This document shows, in pieces, positions 39,001 through 47,726 of a DNA stretch of 64,000 nucleotides. A program made the position numbers and the translations under genes. Source of the stretch: Carnegiea gigantea. Lineage: Eukaryota; Streptophyta; Magnoliopsida; Caryophyllales; Cactaceae. Each line of letters starts with the position of its first letter. Positions within the stretch are counted from its first letter, which is position 1. Below the pieces are notes generated by a model. It saw only the letters and a list, made by a program, of their open reading frames with translations. It did not search any database and was not told the origin of the DNA. The stretch lies in the NCBI GenBank assembly GCA_029747015.1, contig JAKOGI010000529.1, positions 162,501 through 226,500 of the forward strand, written 5' to 3'.

Positions 39001-42000
39001 CAGCCAGCAAATGGACATCGATGCCAAAAGACAAGTGTATTCCTTTTGACTTTAGGAGAAAGTAGAAAACAAGGCAAATATTTAATGTCTGATAACTAAA
39101 TAAACTATGAAAAGATAAGCTAAAACATCTTTTCATAGTTTATTTAGTTATCAGACATTAAATATTTTTGACGTGCAGTCAAAGGCAATCTGATGCCTGG
39201 GGGTGGAGATCATTGATTCATCTCAAGAGTGAGCTCATTTCTCTGCTTGGCGGGAAACGCAAAGTTGCTGTGTGGTTAACCTCATGTTAAGTCGGGGGCA
39301 AATTTAAGGTTCAGAAGTGTTATTTAGCCTTTGTAGAGCAAAAGGTAAATGTTGCTTGGCGGAAAGTGGTGTGGAAAGGGTGGGGGTGGAGCAGACATAA
39401 GGTATATTTGTGGCTGGTTTTCATGGAAGTTGCTTGCTAGTGAACTTTTTTGCGAGGGATTGTAACAGACCACTCGTGCTTGTTTTGTAGCTCCCCTTAA
39501 AGACAGTTGTGAACATTTGTTTTTTGAGTGTCCTTTTTCTCATTGTATTTGGGTAGAGCTGCTGATCTGGTCAAGGCGGGAACCTCAGCATTGGGGTTTC
39601 CTTAGAGAGAAGGCATGGTTTATCAACAGATGGACTTGCAATAGCCATACCAGCAAATGGAGATCAGGGCTCTTGGCTGCTGCAGTTTATAAGATTTGGA
39701 TAGAACTTAATAAATGTAAATTCCAGGGGTGCGGTAGGGATATACCTAGCATAGGTCAATGTATTCAATATTCTTTGTGTGTAAGAGCAGGGAGATGGGT
39801 TTTAGATTGGGCCACACTCATTAGTGATTAGAGTCATATGTAATTATTGCTTGTACTTTGGGAAAATTCAATGAAATATTTTACCCTTCCCCCCCCCCCC
39901 CCGGCAAAAAAAAAACTAAATGATCTAGAAATTAATGTCCTTCCTAAATAGACACTGGCTGTGTCACTCAAGCCAAAATCTAGGTTATAAGAGAGTATAC
40001 TATCATAATTCATTAAGATAAAACATGGATGTAAAGTCTTAAGTGCTAATCTAATCCTAACAATTGGGAAATATTTTTTGGGCTGCTACTTATTCTTAAT
40101 GTAGTGAACTGCTTGTGAGTTTCTGGGGCTTTCCTTCACGTGCTACTAGGTTGTCTTGTCATACATGGTTGCCCTTGATTAAGGGCATGGAGAGGAAGCT
40201 TTAGCTTTTGGGTTCATTAAAGCTTTTGTTGGATGAAAGGTGCCTCTAGAATCTGTTATTTCTGGTGCTTTAGTTTTGTGGTCTTCTGTGTTCCTTTTAC
40301 CCTTGGGAACTGTCGATATGATAGAGAGCGTTGCAGGAAATTCTTGTGGAGCTAGGTCTCTGAAGTCTGAACAGAGGAAGAGGTTCTGGTTAGCTGGATA
40401 CTTGGACTAGGGTTTTCCTCCACAGTATCAATTTAAGGAACTACTGTCTTTGAATGAGGCTTCTGTGGTTAGATGCATGGAATATCCCTGAAACATGATT
40501 CTGTGGGCGCTGGATGGGCTGTCACTTAATTGCTAAATTATGAGGATATCTGGTCTTTGAGGTGTAAGGGGTTCAAGCTTGGGGCTGGAGGACTACTGGT
40601 GCAGATTAAAGAAACTGAAGATTCTTCGAGGTGTCTAAACTCTCCTGTGCTTAAATGAATATTTGATCAAGGCTGTCTATTATTGGGACAATGGGAACTA
40701 TTGCTCTTTCTCTATTGATTTGGCCAACTCTGTGGATAATTTGTATATTTGTATTTTGGATGCACATGTTACTTTGTTTGTAGAAGGCTAGCTGTCCATT
40801 TGTTCCTTTGATAGTATTTTGTAAGTGTATATTCATCAAAAATGTAGTAAGTGAGCAGTTGACAAATGGATCCGGCTTTTCAGTCTTCTAATGTTTTATT
40901 AATATTTAAGACAATTGCATAACAAATCTCATGAGGCCCATAATTAGGCCCCTCCTCAGGGTCGTTTGCCCGGGCTAGGAGTGGTTGGTTGGTTCTGCGT
41001 CTTATACCTGTAATTGCAAAGAGCTTGTTTCTTTTAGATCTTGATTAGGAAGGTATTGACTGCATAGTTGACAATGTAAAAGTACTGTTAAATGTGACTT
41101 TTGGTCATCTCTCTTAAATAGTTAAATATGAAACAAAATCGTGTTTTCTCCGCTTTAATCTTTCTTTGTTCCAGCGTAGGTTTCGTATGGTAACATAATT
41201 TTTTCTTCTCTTTTTTTCGGGGAGGGGGGGGGGGCTATTTTCTTAGAAAGGCATATACTATATTGGGCCACTTCTACTTACAAGCGAATGTATTGATGGA
41301 TAATGACAATTCCCTGAGTGTGACAAGACATCCCTTTGCTCTTAAAAGGCAAGACTCTCTATTTTTGGGATAAGGGGAACCTTTTCTCTTTAGCTGCTGA
41401 TGTGGCTGACCTTCTGGATAGCTTGTATTTTGAATGTATATAGTCTTTTTGGTAAAATGCTATCTATGCATCCATCCCCTGAATCCCTTTATATAAATAT
41501 ACATTATTTTCCTCATCCCCAAAAAAAAAAATAAAAATTGCCGAGTGTCATTTGTATATCAGAAGAAGTAAATTTGGGGGCCATTAGCTACCATGGTGAA
41601 GAATCTGGCTGTTGCTACCAAAGACTTGGATATGAAATTTGACTTTCATCATTCTTTATTCCCCCTTTGCATGAAAGAGAGTTTTTTTTTTTTCCTTTTT
41701 TTTTTCATTAGGTTTGTTTTTTTTTTTTTTTTTTTTGGGGGGGGGGGGAGATAGGCTCAACCACTGTGTGTAGTTCAATGAAACTGGCAATACATTTGTT
41801 CTGTCTCATACCTATAACTCTCTGCCTTTGCTGCTTTAGTCTCAAGGATTAGTCTTCAAAGAAATGATGTTTACTTATAGCTTGATCATATATCTGGTTT
41901 GTGTTTACTAGGTATAAATCCTCTGATTTGGTGAAACTGGATGTTCTTTTGAATGGACAACCGGTAGATGCAATGGCAACCATTGTTCATAATTTAAAGG

Positions 42001-45000
42001 CACAACGTGTTGGTCGTCAACTGGTAGAGAAGCTGAAGCAAGTCATAGATAGGTTTGATCTAGTATATCGTCGTCTTCATTAAATGAGATCTGAGTGCTA
42101 GTCTGATATCACTGTCCTCATGCGCTTAATCGATGATGTGTAGGCAAATGTTTGAAGTAACAATTCAAGCTGCTATTGGATCGAAGGTTATTGCAAGGGA
42201 GACGTAAGTTATTTCAGTCTGCTAAACCTTACTGCTAGCTTAGGCAATTTGTGTCTGGTTATGCGAGGTAATGTATGATCAAATTGGAAACAGCTAATCA
42301 TTGCTTTTATTACATTTGGATATTTCTGGAAGTGGACTGCCTTCTTTTATGTTGCACAAGTTCCTCTGACTGGTTTCAGCTCCTAATCTTCAGTTGAGAC
42401 CTTTTTGCAATGGTCGTACTTTGTGTTCGATACCTAGCTTCGAGTTAAAAGTTCAACGACCAAGTACATAAAGTGAAAGTTTGAATGCGATGGGAGCACT
42501 TAGGAATAATTGGATGTCTAAATGAAAACTGGTAACCATAATATAGTGAAGAAAACAGTTTAGTATATGTTAGGTCCATCGTGTAAGGTAATGGGGAAAG
42601 CGATAGGGAGATAACTGACCCTACCCATGCAGGTTGGCAAAAAGGAAAAGTGCCTTTGGTCTCCTATGCATCAACATGGGCGTACTTAAACCTGAAAAGC
42701 TCACTTTTATGGAACACGGGCTGCCCCCATATCATTGCATGGAGCTGATCTTTGGCCAATAAAGCACGCTGTAGAGAAGATGGTGAAGGCTGCAGGAGGA
42801 TGTTGCAGCAGAGTGGCCAGAACATGAAGACGAAATTCGAAATACATCAACTGAAGACAGTAGGAGTCAGCCACATTGGGTAGAAAATACAAGATAAAAC
42901 ATATCTAGATGCCCCACTGAGAAGGTTGACGAGTTGGTTAGACATAAAATGAGTACAAGTGATAGTTATCGGACACAACTTGTCTAAGTTTGAACTTGAG
43001 GAGATGACCGTTAGTAGGGATCATGTGGCAATGTTGGGTTCATTTGGTTGAGCCTAGCTACAAACTTGTTGCAATTAGTTCCATTTGCCTTTGATGCCTT
43101 CCTCCTAGGCTCCTGGCCTTTGCTCCAATTTTTTAGAATCTGTTTGAAAGTTCTTTCGGCTCCCTTCCAGATGTGTTTGTGGGTCTATCTTAAAGACCTC
43201 TCTATTGTAGTTGTACAAGGTTTAGGTTATATATATAGTTATTGTGAATGCTTCGTACCGTTGCATTCTCCGTCCTGCTTGCAAGCGATTTGAAGCCTAA
43301 ATGACGTTATGAGTGTCCAATGAATAGCATCCATGTCCCTTAGTAAGTGATTTGGGAGGTATTCTTTGTAACTAGGGCTGTGTATGGTTAGAATTCTCTA
43401 GTCTTGCTTCGATAAGATCCACATGAGAGCAGTTATGTTAGAACTGTTATAAGATTTAGATTGTGTTGCTCATATCAGTTACAGCTGTTCCAATTTGGTC
43501 ATAATTCACGACAAAGCGCCCCAAAGATTATGTTTCTTACTAGTAATTATTCTGCGAGTTTGGTGCCGTTCAACATGGTGGGGAGCACCTTTCATTCCTC
43601 CTAAAGGGATCACTGTACTTCATAAGCTTTTAGTTCATCTAGGTGAATGAAGGATGTGAAGCATTCATGTCGCGAAAAATTGTGCTTTGCTTATGTGTCC
43701 CATGTTATACTTGTGAGTGATCAGACAATTGCTCAACTTCGAAGATGATTGCTTGTGTATTCTTTTGGATGCTTAGGGTGACTAAATAGTGCGGCGTTGG
43801 AGCCTTTTTGTTAGTTGATACAATGTCAATCAAGAACGCATACCCTATGACGGTTTAAGATGTGTGAAGCATTGCCTGGTCCCTATAATTGCTTTTAGGT
43901 AAAGCCCTCGTAGTATATACATCATACGTGTGCTGTGTGCATACTATTATGCAGCAATTGGGTAGGCAATTGCCAAAAGTGGAAAGATGCTTTATTAAAA
44001 TGCTCAACTACTTATCCTTGGGTACTCTTGGCTCAGAGGTATGATAGATTCTTCTCAAATGATTTCCTACTTGTAATTGGCTTTGTGATTCAGTAGCATT
44101 TTTGTTCAGGCAAAATGGCAAAAGCAAATGTACTTCTTTTGGCAACATGATCTCTTCGTCTTCAGTTGGTTTTGGAAGTCCCCTGGCCATTGAAAAGGCC
44201 CCTTTGTTTTTTGTGTGTGTGTGTGTGTGCGTGTTTTTTGGGGGGGGGGTGGTTCCTAAGGCAGGCTTTCAGCTTGTTATAATTTATGGAAGACAGTCAA
44301 ATTAATCAATATATGCTTTATGTGCAAAGGGCATCTGGAAACCACGGATCATTTACTCCATTTCCCAATTTCTAGGAACATTTGGGAGTTGGCTTTGAGT
44401 TTGGAGCTTCCTTCAGCGGTGCCTAGTTACGTGAGGCATCAATTATAGGCTGGGGAAGGCTTTTTGGAAGGAAAGATTTCCAAACCATTCCCCATGTTGT
44501 CTTTTGGTTGATATGGGTGATACGAGAGTTTTTGATGGGGTTGTAAACCTGTTTAACTGCTTAAAGCACAGGTGCCTCGGGATTTGGGAGGAGGTTTTCT
44601 GTTCCTGTCTAATCAATGTAATTGATTTTGTGGATAACCTTTTCTTGGGTTTGTAACGAGATTTCTTGTAGGACACTCCCTTTTCTTTATTATTATTATT
44701 TTTTTTCCTACTTAGTGGGCAGGAATCCTACCCATTGGGCTCCTATGACAGGCGCCCAAGTGGGGCTTACTAGGAGCGGTGAGGGATAATAGTGTGGTTA
44801 AGCCCATAAGAACCCAGGCCCTGGGGCCTAGTTGGTTACTACTAAAATTCTAAACAAAGAATTGCAGGGCTGAGGTCTCGAAGATGGAAAGTGACCTTGG
44901 CGCCATTTAAGCCTACTGCTCTTTGGCCTCCATGTGGGATGCTTAATCGGCTTACTTTCAAGTGGTGTTCTCCTATTAATATCAACATAATGCTTACTTT

Positions 45001-45673
45001 TCCCTATAAAAAATAAAATGCCAGAATAGATTTAAGGCTTTATCTCTTATCACACTTGGAGAAATGAGAATTGGGGAAATCTGCAGACTTCTTGAGTTTT
45101 CCTGAGTGTCTCTATGTCCGTATTCTTTGCCAATTTGACCTTCTCATTTGCCGGAAAATTTTCGTGTTTTTTGTTTTAAATAAAAATGCAGAGGTCCATT
45201 TTATAAGCAGACAACTTAGCCCATTTTAATGTGCCAAAAATTAGTATCATTTGACCACTAATTGGCTTGCCATTTATCAGTTTTTTTAATTTTTGCTGGA
45301 AAGTCCGATGTGGGTTTCGTATTTTAAGTGCCATTATGTGGAAATTCTGAGATAATGAAGAAATTTTGGATATCAATACTACCCGTGATTGAATTTTATA
45401 TGTTTAGAACTCTATCTTAAGGCCACATGTTTTTGACTCCGTCTTAACGAAATTCTGTCGATGTTAAGCTCCATTCCTTGTTTTGAATATTCTTTGCTTT
45501 TCCATAGGATTTCTGCAATGAGAAAGAATGTTCTTGCGAAGTGTTATGGTGGTGATGTTACTCGAAAGAGGAAGCTATTAGAAAAGCAAAAGGAAGGAAA
45601 GAAACGTATGAAACGTGTTGGTTCTGTTGATGTACCACAGGAAGCTTTTCATGAGCTGCTGAAGGTCTCGTAG
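22456..45673 (+). CDS. GUF1: Mitochondrial translation factor GUF1 (LepA/EF4 family GTPase), 11 exons
   Basis: Exons: 22456-22779, 23641-24385, 36635-36791, 36903-36957, 37381-37448, 37539-37643, 37774-37845, 38122-38235, 41912-42052, 42144-42203 and 45508-45673. All introns are GT-AG and phases agree throughout. The product is 668 residues, close to the plant family length. The Arg-rich, acid-poor N-terminus looks like a mitochondrial presequence. GTPase motifs are G1 A-H-V-D-H-G-K-S (74-81), G2 within R-G-I-T-V-K-A-Q-T (112-120), G3 D-T-P-G-H (148-152), G4 N-K-I-D (202-205) and G5 S-A-K-T-G (233-237). Domain II follows, then the EF4-specific C-terminal domain, ending [11 protein letters not shown]. 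The family acts on stalled mitochondrial ribosomes by back-translocation or remodelling. The start is the first ATG giving a presequence plus a complete GTPase domain. No break is seen, so this is the one gene here that looks functional. The gene is large only because introns 2, 8 and 10 are filled with transposon debris. Confidence 0.93.
22780..23640 (+). other. GUF1 intron 1
   Basis: An 861-bp intron splitting the GTPase domain between G1 and G2. At 23205-23475 it carries many ACCTGA/GACCTGA-like motifs in both orientations, which look like the motif-rich ends of a small hAT-type element. I could not define its boundaries. Confidence 0.7.
26640..26960 (-). mobile_element. L1-type LINE 3' fragment (minus strand)
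   Basis: The minus strand reads [14 protein letters not shown] followed about 40 codons later by L-D-F-V-D-N-I. This is the W-x-E-R-N-x-R-x-F and D-F-V-D pattern at the extreme C-terminus of plant L1 ORF2. It is the same pattern as the end of the intact-boundary L1 at 32490-32660. Only the end of the element remains. Confidence 0.7.
26987..27019. repeat. (CA)n microsatellite in GUF1 intron 2
   Basis: An uninterrupted CA run of about 16 units. Confidence 0.95.
28706..28921 (+). pseudogene. L1 ORF1 remnant, short
   Basis: A 71-codon frame between the GC-rich 5' region and ORF2. Plant L1 ORF1 proteins are usually several hundred residues with a CCHC knuckle, and neither the length nor the knuckle is present. 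It is called by position, so certainty is low. Confidence 0.35.
28996..32670 (+). pseudogene. L1 ORF2: endonuclease, reverse transcriptase, zinc finger, broken
   Basis: ORF2 starts with [11 protein letters not shown] (29005), the first endonuclease block. It continues with G-D-F-N-E-I (near 29417), L-D-R-F-L-I-S (near 29585), a [14 protein letters not shown] linker (near 30056), reverse transcriptase [11 protein letters not shown] (30735) and F-A-D-D-I-I-I-F (31056). It ends with a zf-RVT type C-P-L-C...H-L-L-L-H-C-P-F-A (about 32288-32350). Stops include 29101, 29777 and 30398, with frameshifts near 29165 and between 30400 and 31650. Several stops replace Trp (TGG to TAG/TGA). The last 190 codons (32089-32670) are open. 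Confidence 0.85.
33364..34200 (+). mobile_element. Internally deleted L1 fragment
   Basis: The frame at 33364 reads [17 protein letters not shown], corresponding to the W-x-x-x-G-D-x-N-T-R-F-F-H-R linker of the L1 at 30050. At 34137 the bases GGATGCTAGCTTTGTATCTA match the L1 3' tail at 32680 (GGATGCTAGTTTTGTATCCA). The sequence between is mostly unrelated or deleted, so this is a rearranged copy of the same family. Confidence 0.55.
33802..33830. repeat. C14G15 homopolymer palindrome
   Basis: Fourteen C are followed at once by fifteen G. This may be a sequencing or assembly weak point. Confidence 0.8.
34848..34972 (-). mobile_element. RTE LINE 3' tail fragment (minus strand)
   Basis: The minus-strand tail matches the end of the LINE at 1790-1915. 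Shared blocks, plus-strand reading, are ACTCCTAGTGTGTGTCCCGC against CCTCCTAGTGTGGGTCCCAC, GTCTGGGGAGATTCAGAT against GTCTGGCGAGATCTAGAT, and AAAGAGGC against GTAGAGAGGC. Only the terminal ~120 bp are left. Confidence 0.7.
35835..36065 (+). mobile_element. RTE LINE C-terminal coding fragment
   Basis: The plus-strand reading gives R-N-E-E-I then, after a stop, [15 protein letters not shown] and R-G-G-R-P-K-K, followed by L-S-K-D-M-A. These are the consecutive C-terminal blocks of plant RTE reverse transcriptase and correspond to 1225-1420 of the first LINE. The rest is missing. Confidence 0.7.
37001..37100 (+). pseudogene. Decayed tandem copy of GUF1 exon 4 in intron 4
   Basis: The segment from 37001, including acceptor TATTACAG, exon-like 37010-37063 and a downstream TATACGTTCTTATGTGTACTT, repeats 36894-36990 with a period of 107 bp. 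The copy has lost one base (TTACTTCATATGG became TTACGTATATGG) and changed CAG at the donor to CTG, so including it would shift the reading frame. Confidence 0.85.
39076..39167. repeat. Perfect 41-bp inverted repeat with 10-nt loop
   Basis: Arm 39076-39116 and arm 39127-39167 are exact reverse complements, separated by AAGCTAAAAC. The stem is AT-rich. A transcript of GUF1 would carry this as a perfectly paired hairpin. It has no flanking target duplication that I can see and no terminal motif of a known MITE family. Confidence 0.95.
39290..39915 (+). mobile_element. LINE 3' fragment with zf-RVT end
   Basis: The frame 39517-39831 and its upstream extension read [12 protein letters not shown] and then I-W-V-E-L, with Y-K-I-W-I-E-L-N-K further on. 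This is the zinc-finger and W-x-E-R-N-like end of a LINE ORF2. The wording differs from the L1 in intron 2, so it is another family. It ends in an A/C-rich tail (GAAATATTTTACCC, C-run, GGC, A-run). Confidence 0.7.
40590..40860 (+). mobile_element. L1 3' terminal fragment
   Basis: The reading [12 protein letters not shown], then D-L-A-N-S-V-D-N-L, corresponds to the last 45 codons of the L1 at 32570-32670. It is followed by a tail related to GAAGGCTAGCTGTCCA. Confidence 0.65.
41345..41535 (+). mobile_element. L1 3' terminal fragment with A-tail
   Basis: The reading [10 protein letters not shown], then [11 protein letters not shown], matches the C-terminus of the L1 at 32580-32665. A tail like ATGCTATCTATGCATCCA and an A-run at 41521 follow. 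Confidence 0.7.
42204..45507 (+). other. GUF1 intron 10 (3.3 kb)
   Basis: A GT-AG intron, phase 2, before the last exon. It has an L1 3' fragment at 44305-44705. The rest (42204-44300 and 44706-45507) shows no gene, and its open frames up to 81 codons have no family pattern. Confidence 0.85.
44305..44705 (+). mobile_element. L1 zf-RVT 3' fragment
   Basis: The reading [21 protein letters not shown] followed by stops parallels C-P-L-C-K...H-L-L-L-H-C-P-F-A of the L1 at 32290. It ends near the TTATTATTATT and T-run at 44685-44705. Confidence 0.65.
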
Positions 45674-46045
45674 AGAAGGTTTTTTAGCAGATTTCAACAA
45701 TCAGTACAATGGCCCTCTCTGTCAGCCTTTTTCTTTACATCTCATCAACTAGAGCATTCTGTTCATACAAGTAGGAATTTAGAGGCTTAAGTGAGCTTAC
45801 AAAGCCTGCTGTGGTAAGTGTTTCCTCTCCTTCCATTCCTTCGGAAGGAGTTACCAGGTGTATACCCCCCGAAACCCCAACCCGCAGGGGCCCCGTTTAA
45901 GATTTTGTTTTCGAGTTGGTAGATCTCTTTACTGGTGTTTACAACACATAGTCTAAATCGTGTTTTTTTAAATTTATTTAAGCACTGTGTTGTAACAGAA
46001 AAACTTGTCATATATTTCAATCAATAAAATTCTTTTCTGTTGCAT
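45674..46045 (+). terminator. GUF1 3' untranslated region and poly(A) signal
   Basis: AATAAAA at 46022 (TCAATCAATAAAATTC), about 350 bp after the stop, is the first strong plant-type poly(A) signal. The end of the transcript is inferred. Confidence 0.55.
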
Positions 46046-46784
46046 AAAGCTATCAGCTTATATACCGAATCTGGCTTGCTATTGACTTTTACGAAATTCA
46101 ATTGACTGAGAATTCTGGTCAGCTTATTTATGTTTGTACACATCACTGTTTTCATTTTTTCTTTTTGGCAAAAGTAGGCAGATGGAATTGAAGTAATTAT
46201 ATAAAAAAGAAACTTTAGGGTGTTTAGAGCCTGGAAAATTGCATGAGAAGGGGAAAAAAAGGAAAAATACTTTTTTTCATTTGTTTGGATTAAAGAAAAT
46301 AGGGAAAAACAAATGTACAGTGGAAAATATCAAGGAAAATTTAGTTGATTTGATTATAGTAGTTTCCTCCCAAAACTGGGAGGAAAGTGGAAGGAAAATG
46401 TTGACTGTAAGCTCCTGGGCTGGAAAGATGAAAACAGCAAAAATTGAATTATCCAATTTTCTTTCTGGCAAATTACTCGATAGTGGAGCTCTCGCTATGG
46501 TGAAGCCAAGCACATAGATGGGGGGTTTGAAATTTCGAGTTAAAATCTCCAAAATCATCTAATTCTCGTTCCACCCTAAAATACAACAGTTCTAATCCTG
46601 TTTTTCTTCTTAAAAAACACTCGTCTTCATTAACCCAAATTCTGCAACGATACCACTAGAATCACACAAAGCAGCAAAAATTGAATTAAAACTCGGAAAC
46701 CCGAAACTCAATATCCTTCTTGTACTACTTGCCTCGACTATTATTACCTAAATTTGATTTAGAAACCCTATATCAACAAACTTA
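46046..46784. other. AT-rich spacer between GUF1 and the copia element
   Basis: Purine-rich sequence with a 92-codon frame at 46239-46517 and an opposite frame over the same bases. Neither has a recognisable motif and both look like chance frames. No gene is called. Confidence 0.5.
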
Positions 46785-47560
46785 TGTTGAGAATGAGGAG
46801 ACACAAGTGGTATGACAAAAGGCACTACTTTTATTATAGTCTCAAAAAGGAATATACAAAGAGTGAGCAAGACTTAGCATTCTATGTGGGAGACCTCTCT
46901 CTCACTCTTTAAGGACTCCTTTCTTTCACTCTCTTGTGGTGATGCCTCTCCCTTTTTGTGTGTTTGGATTGCCTATATAAGGAGACCTCACCTCCTATTT
47001 ATATTAACTCCACCTCCTTAAGGTGTGGTGGAGATTTGTGACAAGTGTCACAATCTTACAAGGCCTACTATTATATATCTTAGATTTTTCCTAAGATTTT
47101 TCTAGTAGCTAATACAATATCTTAGATTTTCCTAAGATCTAGAATAATATAAGTAAATATCTTAGATATCTTTTATTATATTAAATATCTAAGGAGACCT
47201 CACCTCTCCCTTTTTGTGTGTCTGGATTGCCTATATAAGGAGACCTCACCTCCTATTTATACTAACTCCACCTCCTTAAGGTGTGGTGGAGATTTGTGAC
47301 AAGTGTCACAATCTTACAAGGCCTACTATTATATATCTTATATTTTTCCTAAGATTTTTCTAGTAACTAATACAATATCTTAGATTTTCCTAAGATCTAG
47401 AATAATTTAAGTAAATATCTTAGATATCTTTACAAAAGTCTAGAATATCCTAGGTAAAAATCTATATATTATATTCCTACGATTTGTTTTTATGTATTAA
47501 TATCTTACTTCTAGAATATTCTTTTACTTATAAGGTGGATGATGATTTTTACTTTTAACG
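46785..47560 (-). repeat. 3' LTR of the copia element, with internal duplication
   Basis: The plus-strand reading runs from TGTTGAGAATGAGG to ACTTTTAACG (the last base is mutated from A). It is 776 bp against 497 bp for its partner. The excess is a tandem duplication of about 258 bp: copy 1 at 46945-47202 and copy 2 at 47203-about 47445. Both copies contain the CTATATAAGGAGACCTCACC promoter-like segment. Confidence 0.9.
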
Positions 47561-47576
47561 CTCCCCCTCAGCACCC
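47561..47576 (-). other. Polypurine tract of the copia element
   Basis: The minus strand reads GGGTGCTGAGGGGGAG directly before the 3' LTR. Confidence 0.75.
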
Positions 47577-47726
47577 ACTTTTCCTCAATGTTGTTCTTGA
47601 CATCATCCTGATGCTTGCTCGCAACTCATCAAACTTTGCACAATTGAGCGCCTTTGTGAAGAAATCGGCTACTTGGTCTTCGGTCCTTGTATACTCCATG
47701 TTGATCTCTCCTCGTAATACCTTCTC

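Larger units (their letters stand above)
38236..41911 (+). other. GUF1 intron 8 (3.7 kb)
   Basis: A GT-AG intron, phase 2. It contains a perfect 92-nt foldback and at least three LINE 3' fragments. Nothing recognisable lies in 38236-39060. Confidence 0.85.

Noticed and set aside
46239..46558. 92-93-codon frames on both strands
   Set aside because: Low-complexity purine-rich sequence open on both strands at once, with no recognisable domain.
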